DNA from: Bacteroides sp.
GTDB lineage: Bacteria > Bacteroidota > Bacteroidia > Bacteroidales > Bacteroidaceae
Direction: 5' to 3'
Assembly (NCBI GenBank): GCA_015060735.1
Contig: SUXX01000006.1
Coordinates: forward strand, 33,629 to 97,628
Length of the DNA: 64,000 bases
The position numbers and the translations under genes were made by a program. Of the stretch, positions 46,943 to 55,946 are shown in pieces (position 1 is the first letter of the stretch; every line of letters starts with the position of its first letter). The notes under the pieces were generated by a model, which did not search any database, was not told the DNA's origin, and worked only from the letters and a program-made list of their open reading frames with translations.

Positions 46943-47941
46943 TTAAGGAATTTTCTTTAATAATGTATTGCGGAGCAGTACTTCCAGGAGTACACAAAGG
47001 AACGCTATCCAAGCAAACAATTCGAATTCTTCTTCGCGTTTGCTAAATTCCTTTACGTTCAACTTGGTCTTTTCCAGCTTGTCGATTTCTTCGTACACTT
47101 CCTTCAACTTATCGTTGCTGGTAGCACGGAAATAATTACCATTGGTAGTGCCTGCTATTTCGGTCAATGTTTTTTCGTCTATTTCCACTGGAACATTCAC
47201 GTATTGCACACCAGCGTATGTCTGCATCGGATAAGGTGCAGTGCCATTAGTACCCACACCGATGGTATAGACACGAATACCAAATTGTTTGGCTATCTCA
47301 GCTGCGGTTAATGGTGAGATGTCTCCCCGATTGTTACTACCGTCGGTCAAAAGGATGATAACCTTCGACTTGGCTTTACTATCCTTCAAGCGGGTTACTG
47401 CATTGGCAATACCCATACCGATGGCCGTACCATCTTCTATCAAGCCACGTTGGGCAATGTCGCCTTTGATACTATGAAACAAGTTCAATAATACCGTGTG
47501 GTCAACGGTCAGCGGACATTGTGTGAAGCTTTCACCGGCAAAGATGGTCAAACCGATGTTGTCGTTCGGACGACCGTTGATGAATTCCGAAGCCACTTGC
47601 TTGGCTGCTTCCAGACGGTTCGGCTTCAAGTCTTCGGCCAACATGGAGGTCGATACGTCCACGGCCAGCATGATGTCTATCCCTTCTATTTCAGTGTTCT
47701 GCCAGTTGTCCGTAGTTTGAGGACGTGCCAATACCAGAATAATCATAGTGATGGCCACTATACGAAGCACGAAAGGTGCATGAAGCAGGTAAATCTTCCA
47801 ACTCTTGGGAGCCTGCATATACATCCGAGTTGTCGAGACCTGAAGCGTAGGCTCAGTCTTCTTGCGTTTCATGACATACCATATAATATAAGGTATGAGC
47901 AATATCAGTAGAAATAGATATTCAATATTTGCAAAAATCAT
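46943..47941 (-). CDS. batA: BatA: von Willebrand factor A membrane protein
   Basis: A 332-residue protein with the same layout as BatB: helices at about 8-24 and 55-72, VWA domain with MIDAS DVSTS at 95-99, and a C-terminal helix at about 308-325. The metal site makes it a candidate for chaperone-like protein binding. Twelve bases from each neighbour in the operon. Confidence 0.92.
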   Translation of the reverse strand: MIFANIEYLFLLILLIPYIIWYVMKRKKTEPTLQVSTTRMYMQAPKSWKIYLLHAPFVLRIVAITMIILVLARPQTTDNWQNTEIEGIDIMLAVDVSTSMLAEDLKPNRLEAAKQVASEFINGRPNDNIGLTIFAGESFTQCPLTVDHTVLLNLFHSIKGDIAQRGLIEDGTAIGMGIANAVTRLKDSKAKSKVIILLTDGSNNRGDISPLTAAEIAKQFGIRVYTIGVGTNGTAPYPMQTYAGVQYVNVPVEIDEKTLTEIAGTTNGNYFRATSNDKLKEVYEEIDKLEKTKLNVKEFSKREEEFELFAWIAFLCVLLEVLLRNTLLKKIP

Positions 47942-47953
47942 TTTTCTAATGGT

Positions 47954-49057
47954 TTAAATAAGGTTGTAAATGCCCTTTGATACCAAGAACAAGATGACAA
48001 CAATCGCTATACCGATAGCAATCAGGCTACCGAGCAATAACATACGTCCTTGTTTCGAACGCTTTTCCTCGATGGTGATTTCTGTTGGTTCAGGCTTGGC
48101 ATTTGGATCAGGTTCTACCTTGGTGTTGTTGATAAAGTCGACGGCATTGACCAAATTCATGTCGTTCTCGTTCATCAGTGGTGAATGCTTGGCAAACTTC
48201 ACCAAATCTGCGGTTTCGAACAAGTACTTTAACTCGCGAATCGATTCCTTATCGTTGGTTTCCAATAACTTATCGATGATTTCAGAAGAAGTCATCTCCA
48301 TGGCATTGAAGTTGAACCGTTCGGCCATGTAAGTACGGAGCACATCGGTCAGTTCGGTATAGTAACCCTTCGGGTCGGTCATACGCAAGTGCTTGTCGCC
48401 CTTGATGCGTTCGATGTCCTGCAAGGCTTGCATGTGTGGAGGAAGCTTCGGCTCGACCTTAATCTTGCGGATAATCGGTTTGTTATCTTTGAATCGCTTG
48501 TATAGATAATAGCCTAATCCTCCCAAGGCAACCATCAGCAGGGTAAGCCAGAAGATGGTGGAGATGTCTTCCCAAGTAATGGAAACCTTGCGAATGTCTT
48601 TCGGGCCAAAGAATTGGTCGGGATGCAAGGTGTCCACCGGCATGGAATAAACTTTCAGTGCCAATGCTTTCGAGCGATAAGACTGGTCGTTTACCAGCAC
48701 TTCGAACGGCGGTAGATAGTACAGAGCCGAGTCGAAAGAAGTGATGGTGTACTCTTGTTTGATGAGCATCCGTTTTCCTTCGTTCAGCAATTGTGTGTCG
48801 GGCTTGGCTATGTCGAGCACTTCCACTCCCCTTACAAGGGTATCAAGCACCACCGGAAGCTGAAGTTTTTGTTGGGCATCCAGACTGATTTCCAACTTTA
48901 TCTTGGTTTGCTCGCCTATCAGAAGTTGCAGAGAATCGATGCTGGCATCTACCGTAACTTGCTGGGCATGAGCCGGCAAGGCTATCATCAGCAACATCCA
49001 TGCGGACATCAGCACTTTCCCTATATTTTTACTTATATCTAATATGTTCTTTTTCAT
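47954..49057 (-). CDS. Bat operon membrane protein with periplasmic beta domain
   Basis: A 367-residue protein: signal peptide (about 1-32, ending LPAHAQ), periplasmic beta-rich domain (about 33-165), membrane helix at about 170-190, a helical cytosolic part (about 200-320) and a last helix at about 343-362. The cytosolic part includes LTDVLRTYMAERFNFNAMEM, as in DUF4381-type proteins found between DUF58 and batA. Function unknown, but conserved position points to the Bat complex. Confidence 0.8.
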   Translation of the reverse strand: MKKNILDISKNIGKVLMSAWMLLMIALPAHAQQVTVDASIDSLQLLIGEQTKIKLEISLDAQQKLQLPVVLDTLVRGVEVLDIAKPDTQLLNEGKRMLIKQEYTITSFDSALYYLPPFEVLVNDQSYRSKALALKVYSMPVDTLHPDQFFGPKDIRKVSITWEDISTIFWLTLLMVALGGLGYYLYKRFKDNKPIIRKIKVEPKLPPHMQALQDIERIKGDKHLRMTDPKGYYTELTDVLRTYMAERFNFNAMEMTSSEIIDKLLETNDKESIRELKYLFETADLVKFAKHSPLMNENDMNLVNAVDFINNTKVEPDPNAKPEPTEITIEEKRSKQGRMLLLGSLIAIGIAIVVILFLVSKGIYNLI

Positions 49058-49926
49058 TAGCTTCGTTTCGCAAATAAATTAAGCAACGATTTCACATAAT
49101 CTTGGTCGGTACGCACCGATACGGAGTCTACATTGCACTTGGTAAAGGTATCGTTCAGCAGATTTTGACGTTCCTTCCACCAGGCATGATGGGCATTTCT
49201 CAACTTGGTCGACGAGGTGTCAATCCATTGTTCGTGACCGGTTTCAGCATCGCGTACCTTCATCAAGCCCACGTCGGGCAGTTCGGCCAGGCGTCGGTCG
49301 TATACCTGAATGGCTACGATGTCGTGCTTGCGGTTGGCAATGGTCAAGGCATTACGATAATCGTTGTCGTCAATAAAGTCGCTCAGCATGAAGGTGGTAC
49401 AACGTTTCTTGATGACGTTTGTCAAGTATTCCACCGCCATCTTGATGTCCGTGCGTTTACTTTCGGGCTTGAAGTCCAGCAGTTCGCGGATGATGTAAAG
49501 GATGTGCTTGCGTCCCTTCTTCGGCGGGATGAACTTCTCGATTCTGTCCGAGAAGAATATCACGCCAATCTTATCGTTGTTCTGGATGGCCGAGAATGCC
49601 AATGTAGCGGCAATCTCTGTTACCATGTCCTTCTTCATCTGCTTGATGGTACCGAAATCCAAGCTGTTCGACACGTCGATGAGGAGCATCACCGTCAGCT
49701 CGCGTTCTTCTTCAAACACCTTTACGTAGGGTTTGTTGTAGCGGGCGGTCACGTTCCAGTCGATGTCTCGCACGTCGTCGCCATACTGATACTCACGCAC
49801 TTCCGAGAACGACATCCCCTTGCCCTTGAAGGCCGAATGGTATTGGCCGGCAAAGATGTTGTTCGAAAGTCCGCGGGTTTTGATTTCAATTTGGCGAACC
49901 CGTTTCAATATATCACTTGTTTCCAT
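49057..49926 (-). CDS. DUF58 domain protein of the Bat operon
   Basis: A 289-residue cytosolic protein with the DUF58 core: GKGMSFSEVREYQYGDDVRD (about 35-54), IDWNVTARYNKPYVKVFEEE (55-74), then a VWA-like fold with LLIDVSNSLDF. It is a usual partner of MoxR ATPases. Its stop shares a base with the next ATG (TAATG). Confidence 0.9.
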   Translation of the reverse strand: METSDILKRVRQIEIKTRGLSNNIFAGQYHSAFKGKGMSFSEVREYQYGDDVRDIDWNVTARYNKPYVKVFEEERELTVMLLIDVSNSLDFGTIKQMKKDMVTEIAATLAFSAIQNNDKIGVIFFSDRIEKFIPPKKGRKHILYIIRELLDFKPESKRTDIKMAVEYLTNVIKKRCTTFMLSDFIDDNDYRNALTIANRKHDIVAIQVYDRRLAELPDVGLMKVRDAETGHEQWIDTSSTKLRNAHHAWWKERQNLLNDTFTKCNVDSVSVRTDQDYVKSLLNLFAKRS

Positions 49927-49943
49927 ACTTAGGAATCAACGGA

Positions 49944-50939
49944 TTAAGGCACTTCAACGCTATTCAAAATCTTGCTTACGATTTCGTCCGAAGTCATGTT
50001 CATGGCTTCCGCTTCGTAAGTCAGGCCGATACGATGACGGAGCACGTCATGAGCCACGGCACGTACGTCTTCCGGAATTACGTAACCACGACGCTTGATG
50101 AATGCATAGCTGCGAGCAGCCAGAGCCAGATTGATGGATGCACGAGGTGAACCACCAAAACCAATCATGTCCTTCAAGTCCTTCAAGCCATACTTTTCCG
50201 GATAACGGGTAGCGAACACGATGTCGGCAATGTATTGTTCAATCTTTTCGTCCAAGTAAACCTGACGAACCACCTTGCGGGCTTCGATGATGTCTTCAGC
50301 CTTCAAGATAGGACGCACTTCAATCACTTCGCCACTGATGTTCTGACGGATAATCTTCTTTTCTTCTTCCAACTTCGGATAGTCGATGATGACCTTCAAC
50401 ATGAAACGGTCCACCTGTGCTTCCGGAAGCGGATAAGTACCTTCCTGTTCAATCGGGTTCTGGGTAGCCATTACGAGGAAAGGTTTCGGGAGTTCGAATG
50501 TCTCCTTGCTCAATGTAACCTGACGTTCCTGCATGGCTTCGAGCAAGGCACTCTGTACCTTGGCCGGGGCACGGTTGATTTCGTCCGCCAATACGAAGTT
50601 GGCGAAGATAGGACCACGCTTGGAGATGAACTTTTCATCCTTCTGGCTATAAATCATGGTACCGATAACGTCGGCCGGAAGCAAGTCCGGAGTAAACTGG
50701 ATGCGGCTATATTTCGCATCGATGAGCGATGCAAGTGTTTTGATAGCCAAGGTCTTTGCCAATCCCGGTACCCCTTCCAATAGGATATGTCCGTCGGACA
50801 ACAGACCGATTAATAACGATTCAATCAAATGTTTCTGACCCACGATAGTTTGGTCCATGCCGGTCATTAGGTTAGTTACAAACGCACTTTGTCTTTCAAT
50901 CCGTTCGTTCAATGCACGAATATCAATAGCTTCAGCCAT
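49944..50939 (-). CDS. MoxR family AAA ATPase
   Basis: A 331-residue AAA+ ATPase. Walker A GVPGLAKT at 56-63, Walker B LADEINR, sensor 1 ATQNP, and the MoxR phrase PLPEAQVDRFML. MoxR proteins act as chaperones that activate or assemble VWA-domain partners, here probably BatA and BatB. First gene of the moxR-DUF58-bat operon. A hairpin is 44 bases upstream of the ATG. Confidence 0.94.
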   Translation of the reverse strand: MAEAIDIRALNERIERQSAFVTNLMTGMDQTIVGQKHLIESLLIGLLSDGHILLEGVPGLAKTLAIKTLASLIDAKYSRIQFTPDLLPADVIGTMIYSQKDEKFISKRGPIFANFVLADEINRAPAKVQSALLEAMQERQVTLSKETFELPKPFLVMATQNPIEQEGTYPLPEAQVDRFMLKVIIDYPKLEEEKKIIRQNISGEVIEVRPILKAEDIIEARKVVRQVYLDEKIEQYIADIVFATRYPEKYGLKDLKDMIGFGGSPRASINLALAARSYAFIKRRGYVIPEDVRAVAHDVLRHRIGLTYEAEAMNMTSDEIVSKILNSVEVP

Positions 50940-50982
50940 AATTTCTGTTGTTTATTTAGTTATTTCTTATTATTCTGCATAA

Positions 50983-51035
50983 AATAGCCGTAACTTACGG
51001 AGGCTTTTCTATTTAGCCCGTAAAGTTACGGCTAT
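50983..51035. other. Long hairpin between the HU-like gene and moxR
   Basis: AATAGCCGTAACTTACGG faces CCGTAAAGTTACGGCTATT: an 18-19 base stem with one bulged base and a 16-base loop. It may end transcription of the HU-like gene or form a leader structure for moxR; no T run is present. Confidence 0.6.
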
Positions 51036-51140
51036 TAATTAAATGGGACAACTTAAATATATTAAAAAACCTCTAGCGGGTGTTATTTTTGTTTATTATT
51101 TGTTGTCTTCATTATTATACGTACTGTTCTTGTGCCCGAA

Positions 51141-51779
51141 TTAGTGGTTTGGTTGGGGGGCCTTCACATACACCTTGGTGCTCCCCCGTCCGATGGTGGT
51201 GATGCCCGACGATGCATCTTGACGGAAGTCCTTCAACTCCAAGGTCGCTTTGGTGCGTGATAAGCCGGTCAGTTCCATGTAATTAGCTATACGCATGGCT
51301 CCGTATTCTTCCAGGTATTGCAAGGCCATCTTCAGACGTTCCTCTTTGGAGTATGGCGAGTGGTGCAGACGAGCTTCGCCGGCACGTTCCAATTTGCAAT
51401 GTCGGTTGGCTTGCTTTATCAGTCCCTTGTCTGCCCGGTAGTTGATGCCCGTCAAGTGCAGACTTCTTGCATTTCTTTTGGCTTCATCCCCATCCAGGGT
51501 ATCCATTTCCTTGTCCTTTTCGAGTCCCAGCGATGCCTTGAACGTGCCCAGTCCGTCTATCGTTACCGAATAACCGTTACCCATCAGTTCGGCCATAGCA
51601 TCCACCACATGAGCCATCACGTTCTCCACTAATCCCCTGTTCATCAAGTTATTATGCCTGCCTACATATTCGGCAAGTTCCTTGAATCCGATGTTTCTTT
51701 CGGTTTTAAGACGATAATAAATCTTCTCCTCACCTTGCCCGCTGAGGTCTATCATTTCTTGTTTGATATATTTTGCCAT
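51141..51779 (-). CDS. HU-like (HU-HIG type) DNA-binding protein with C-terminal extension
   Basis: A 212-residue protein. The HU/IHF-like domain is at about 1-125 (MAKYIKQEMIDLSGQGEEKI; the core phrase GNGYSVTIDGLGTFKASLGL). The C-terminal 80 residues include EERLKMALQYLEEYG and YMELTGLSRTKATLELKDF, which look like a small winged-helix part. Such longer HU forms (PF18291-like) are abundant in Bacteroides and are thought to shape DNA, but their targets are unknown. A strong inverted repeat lies upstream. Confidence 0.8.
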   Translation of the reverse strand: MAKYIKQEMIDLSGQGEEKIYYRLKTERNIGFKELAEYVGRHNNLMNRGLVENVMAHVVDAMAELMGNGYSVTIDGLGTFKASLGLEKDKEMDTLDGDEAKRNARSLHLTGINYRADKGLIKQANRHCKLERAGEARLHHSPYSKEERLKMALQYLEEYGAMRIANYMELTGLSRTKATLELKDFRQDASSGITTIGRGSTKVYVKAPQPNH

Positions 51780-51863
51780 AACTTAAATGAGTTAGATAAA
51801 TACTTGTTTGTATCTAGACGTAAAGATACAAATCTTAGCATCTATTTCCAAATTATCAGTGTA

Positions 51864-51917
51864 GTTTCGTCAGTTAACGGTGATATTTCATAAAACCACG
51901 TCGTTAACTGACAAAAC
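51864..51917. promoter_or_regulatory. Inverted repeat upstream of the HU-like gene
   Basis: GTTTCGTCAGTTAACG at 51864-51879 faces CGTTAACTGACAAAAC at 51902-51917: 15 of 16 pairs, inner 11 perfect. A direct repeat AAAACCACG overlaps its right side. The rest of the 51780-52190 gap shows a single GAAGGCGTTT unit at 51944 and no gene. It may be an operator for the HU-like gene or an intergenic hairpin. Confidence 0.55.
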
Positions 51918-52190
51918 CACGCTGTTGATTTAAGAATACATGAAGGCGTTTATACTTTTTCGATTGCTCGGACAAGCTTTTTATACTGGGAAGTTGGAAG
52001 TATGGGAATAATGAGTTTTATCCGCAGATTGGTTCTTTTTTGGGATGGTGAGAGGTGGAATCGATATTGTTTTTTATAATCAAATTGTCTCATGAAAATG
52101 TGAAAAGCGTATGTAAATAGTTGTTTATTAGGTGATTATATTGTCTCTTTGTTTTTGAGCAAATGTCTTTTCTATCGTTTCTTTTATCTT

Positions 52191-52198
52191 TATTTTTG
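52191..52198 (+). promoter_or_regulatory. Probable -7 box for the propeller lipoprotein gene
   Basis: TATTTTTG, 22 bases before the ATG at 52221. No -33 box at the right distance. Confidence 0.45.
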
Positions 52199-52220
52199 TG
52201 TGGTAAATATCTATATTTCT

Positions 52221-53351
52221 ATGGTGAATAAAAGTTTTATAACGATTGCTTGGGTTCTGATGTACTTGACGTCATGTTCCTCAACTAAAAAAGACGACTT
52301 GATTTCGTATAGCTTGGAGAATGTATCTGCTATAAATGTGGATGCTGCTTATCCTTTGGACTCGTTGGTTAAAAAAATGGATGTTATTCCATTGGAAACC
52401 ACGGATAGTTGTCTGTTTGACGATGTTGCCTTGTTGGAAGAATCTGAAGATTATTTTTTTCTTTATAGTGAAAAGACTTCTCAACTCTATCGATTTGCTA
52501 AAGATGGAAAAAACATGAAGACCATTAGTGGTAAAGGACAAGGACCGCAAGAATATCTTTCTATAAAAAGAATGATGCTGGACAATGAAAGCAAGGAACT
52601 TTATATCATGGATTACTTGGGTAGAAAAATGAAAATATTCAGTTTCGATGGGGAGTATCTACGTTCTCTTCCCCTACCCGAAGATTTTGCTTATACCAAT
52701 TGTTTTCTGTCGTTAAGAGAAAAAGCTATCTATTATGTATCGTCCAATAATTCCGTTCAAATGGATTTTCTGAAATACGATTTGGAAACTTCTGAATTTA
52801 TCGCCTATTCTCATCGGGAAAGAGAAATGGATAAAGGTGAATTCTTTATCGGACAAACTTTATTTTGTGATACGGAAGATTATCCGCTTGTCTATCATTA
52901 TTTCAATGATACGGTTTTTCAAGTAACTCCCGAGGGATTGTCTCCACACCATTTGTTAAAACTCGGTGAAAGAGCCTTATCCTTCGATGATTTTAAAGCT
53001 GATGCTTTCACTAATCCCCGACCACAATATCACAAAATACAAGTTTGGGGAATGGAAATCGTTAAAGATAAAGTCTGTATCTTTTATTCTTTGTCCCGTT
53101 TCAAAAAAGAAAGAGGTTCCGCACCATTGATGGCTGTTTATACATTGGGTGAAAAAACGCTTGTCCCGCATGTGAATTGGATAAGTGAACAATTTTTGCC
53201 TATCAAACAAGGTGAAAGATTTCATGTAGGGTATCAACGTACTTCCCTCTTGCGTTCCTGCTTTCCTGAAAGTTTGGAGGAAGAGTTTCGAAGGAAATAT
53301 AAAATTCACGAAGATGATAATCCGATAATATTGAAATACCATTTGAAATGA
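52221..53351 (+). CDS. Six-bladed beta-propeller lipoprotein (first of three)
   Basis: A 376-residue lipoprotein: MVNKSFITIAWVLMYLTSCS with the lipobox LTSC at C19. The mature part is beta-rich and matches the Bacteroidota '6-bladed beta-propeller' family (PF17170-like), with SGKGQGPQEYLSIKRMMLDN, LYIMDYLGRKMKIFSFDGEYL and YFNDTVFQVTPEGLSPHHLL. Predicted at the outer membrane. Ligand unknown. The ATG at 52221 fits the -7 box; a start 24 codons earlier would overlap it. It overlaps the next gene by ATGA. Confidence 0.8.
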   Translation: MVNKSFITIAWVLMYLTSCSSTKKDDLISYSLENVSAINVDAAYPLDSLVKKMDVIPLETTDSCLFDDVALLEESEDYFFLYSEKTSQLYRFAKDGKNMKTISGKGQGPQEYLSIKRMMLDNESKELYIMDYLGRKMKIFSFDGEYLRSLPLPEDFAYTNCFLSLREKAIYYVSSNNSVQMDFLKYDLETSEFIAYSHREREMDKGEFFIGQTLFCDTEDYPLVYHYFNDTVFQVTPEGLSPHHLLKLGERALSFDDFKADAFTNPRPQYHKIQVWGMEIVKDKVCIFYSLSRFKKERGSAPLMAVYTLGEKTLVPHVNWISEQFLPIKQGERFHVGYQRTSLLRSCFPESLEEEFRRKYKIHEDDNPIILKYHLK

Positions 53352-54499
53352 AAATATCTCGAAACCATTATGTCTTGTTGGGATGGATGTGTATGATACT
53401 GTTTTCTTGTAAAGAAATACCTCATTCTGTTTATCCAAGTATTGATCTTGCCGAATATTCCAAACATCAGTGGACTATTTGGGGAGATGGTAAACATTAT
53501 TCAGGCTTGGGAGCGGTGTATCTCCATAAAACGAGCGATATAACTCCCAATGATGTGAAAGATATAAAGATATATCAGCAGAAAGTTTTTCTGTTGACTT
53601 CAACAGGCAGATTGATGCGGTTCGACTTAAGGAGTGGACAAAAAGAATCTCATTACAGAGAAAAGATACATTCGTTTGATATTGATACGGTTCATCAGCA
53701 TGTATATGCTTTGGCTGAAAGCCAAAAGTCTATTTATAAATATGATTTTCAGAAAGATAGCTTGCTTTCAGTAAAAGGTTTGGAACATACAGGTCATGAA
53801 TACGATGGATGTTTGTATTTGTCTGAGGGGAATTTGTTGTTTCCAACTAATAATTATCCCAACGGTATTTATGTTGTTGTCAATACAAATACAGGAAAAC
53901 TACGTAGCTTTCAATCAAGTCCGAAACGTATAAGCCAATATGTTTCATTACCTGATACATTTCAGTTGAAATCCTATGTAACCGGGGTTTCTGAACGAGG
54001 CGTGCTGTACAAACATTTGTTGAATGATACGATATTCGTCTGGGATAAGGAACGATTCATTCCATATGCAATCAGTTATACCAATGGTGAAGGCATCGCA
54101 CATAAAGAAGCCACATTCTTCCAAAAAGAACAATTGTTTATAAATAATCAAATGCTTGCGATGATGCATTTGGATAAGGTGAACGACATCTGGCTGGTAA
54201 ATTATAAATTTAAATATCAGCGTAAGGATAAAGAATGGTATTCAGTGGCATCAGCTTTATTGAACGAGGATTTTTCTGTACGTGAAATGGATGATTACAT
54301 CTTTTGTTTGGAGAAGAAAAAGATTGTTGTCAATCCACGTTATCCTTATTATGTGGACAAGGAACGGAAAGGACTATACCAATTGTATCGAAAAGAAGCT
54401 CATCCCAATGATGCTATGGGACAAACGGTAGAAGTCTTTGAACACATGACAAGCCATGCTGATCCGAATGATTTGATTCTATGCTTTTTTAATATATGA
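53348..54499 (+). CDS. Propeller-like lipoprotein (second of three)
   Basis: A 383-residue lipoprotein with lipobox LFSC at about C21 (MKISRNHYVLLGWMCMILFS). The rest is beta-rich and shares the phrase LLNDTIFVWDKERFIPYAIS with its neighbours' 'NDTVFQVTPEGLSP', so it looks like a diverged six-bladed propeller. Translated together with the gene before it (four-base overlap). Function unknown. Confidence 0.7.
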   Translation: MKISRNHYVLLGWMCMILFSCKEIPHSVYPSIDLAEYSKHQWTIWGDGKHYSGLGAVYLHKTSDITPNDVKDIKIYQQKVFLLTSTGRLMRFDLRSGQKESHYREKIHSFDIDTVHQHVYALAESQKSIYKYDFQKDSLLSVKGLEHTGHEYDGCLYLSEGNLLFPTNNYPNGIYVVVNTNTGKLRSFQSSPKRISQYVSLPDTFQLKSYVTGVSERGVLYKHLLNDTIFVWDKERFIPYAISYTNGEGIAHKEATFFQKEQLFINNQMLAMMHLDKVNDIWLVNYKFKYQRKDKEWYSVASALLNEDFSVREMDDYIFCLEKKKIVVNPRYPYYVDKERKGLYQLYRKEAHPNDAMGQTVEVFEHMTSHADPNDLILCFFNI

Positions 54500-54521
54500 A
54501 AAAAGTATATATTTGTTGGCT

Positions 54522-55946
54522 ATGAAAATGTTGAGTCAAAATATATGGGGATGGCTTGCCGTATGGTTGATAATGGGAATATCATGCCAATCTCATCCGG
54601 GAATGGAAAAATTAAGTCAGGTAGAGTCTATGATATGGAATATGCCTGATTCTGCATATCATATATTGTCTAAATTGACACTTGCTTCTTTTGAGAAAGA
54701 ATCGGAAAAGGCAAAATATGCTTTATTGATGACTCAAGCGTCTGTTCATGCGAATCGTCCTATCCTATCTGATTCACTCATTAATATAGCGATGAATTAT
54801 TATTATTCAGAACCCAATACGCCTGATTATGCATTATCTTGTCTATACAGAGGAAATGTATTAGAGTATTTGGGAAGAGAAGAGGAAGCATTGGATATGT
54901 ATCTGTCAGCAAATAATGTATTGGAGAATTTGGCGGACAGGCGGATACATTATTGGGTATATACTTCTTTGGGGAATTTTTACGCTCGTTTCCACATTTA
55001 TAGAGAAGCTGTTAAGTATTATGAGTTGGCATTATCCTTAAATCTTTCTAACCCTTTCTTAGAAAAAACGGATACCCCCATTCCATTCAAAGGTATTATA
55101 AGACTCTATCCCAACTTAAATAGAGACACATGGGAAACATTGTTGAACGACAGGGTTGAAAAAATACAATTGACAGATTCTTCCTTTCAGAAAAGAAGGA
55201 TACTGAAACCTATAGATGAGGCAAATATTGATAGTAAACAAAAGACGATTCAGGAAATTATAAATAAACATATTCTTTCATCTTTGAAGAGTGAAAACTA
55301 TGGTTTAAAGAAACAAGGTATAATAACTCTTTTATCAACAATAACCATTATTTTAGTTTTGATGTTAATTCTTTATGAAGGATGGAGATTCTACAAGAAG
55401 AAACAACTGATTATTCTACAACAGTATCGTAAAGATGTAACAGACTTGCAACAACAAATAGACGATTTACAGGAAAGAGAGAATGAGAATCAATTATTGG
55501 AACAACAATTAATGCGTTTAGAAGTTGAGAAGCAAAAGAAAGAGTTGCGTGTCCGTCAATTGGAAACTATATTTCGTGCTAAAGAAATAGCCTTATCTGT
55601 CGACTTGATTGAGGCTGCACAAGTCTATATTCGTATTATGGATAAAGAGAATCCTGTTTATATACCAGCTGAAAGCCGGGGTAAATTGGAGAGATGGTTG
55701 AATGTTACCGGCAATCAGTTTGCGAACCGCTTATCTGAACGTTTCCCATCATTGACTAATGGAGATAAAGACATCTGTTATTTGTTTGCTTTAAACCTTT
55801 CTTTCAAAGACGTGGCAAAGGTCCTGAATATTCAATCCCGCTCTGTGGAGCGTTCCGTTTGTAGAATCTGTCAACGGATGGGGTTACCACAAAGCGGGAA
55901 AGACGATTTCTTGAATACTATTCGAGAATTGAAGGAGTTGGATTAA
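54522..55946 (+). CDS. TPR - membrane helix - coiled coil - HTH regulator
   Basis: A 474-residue protein (numbering from 54522). The N terminus is hydrophobic and carries a lipobox-like IMGISC; TPR-like repeats cover about 35-180 (YALSCLYRGNVLEYLGREEE, HIYREAVKYYELALSLN); a membrane helix is at about 265-286; a coiled coil at about 295-352; and the C-terminal part (about 405-455) holds a LuxR-like HTH (LFALNLSFKDVAKVLNIQSR). The layout suggests periplasmic sensing coupled to a cytosolic DNA-binding domain. An in-frame TTG at 54513 is a weaker start. Its stop overlaps the stop of the convergent third propeller gene. Confidence 0.72.
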   Translation: MKMLSQNIWGWLAVWLIMGISCQSHPGMEKLSQVESMIWNMPDSAYHILSKLTLASFEKESEKAKYALLMTQASVHANRPILSDSLINIAMNYYYSEPNTPDYALSCLYRGNVLEYLGREEEALDMYLSANNVLENLADRRIHYWVYTSLGNFYARFHIYREAVKYYELALSLNLSNPFLEKTDTPIPFKGIIRLYPNLNRDTWETLLNDRVEKIQLTDSSFQKRRILKPIDEANIDSKQKTIQEIINKHILSSLKSENYGLKKQGIITLLSTITIILVLMLILYEGWRFYKKKQLIILQQYRKDVTDLQQQIDDLQERENENQLLEQQLMRLEVEKQKKELRVRQLETIFRAKEIALSVDLIEAAQVYIRIMDKENPVYIPAESRGKLERWLNVTGNQFANRLSERFPSLTNGDKDICYLFALNLSFKDVAKVLNIQSRSVERSVCRICQRMGLPQSGKDDFLNTIRELKELD

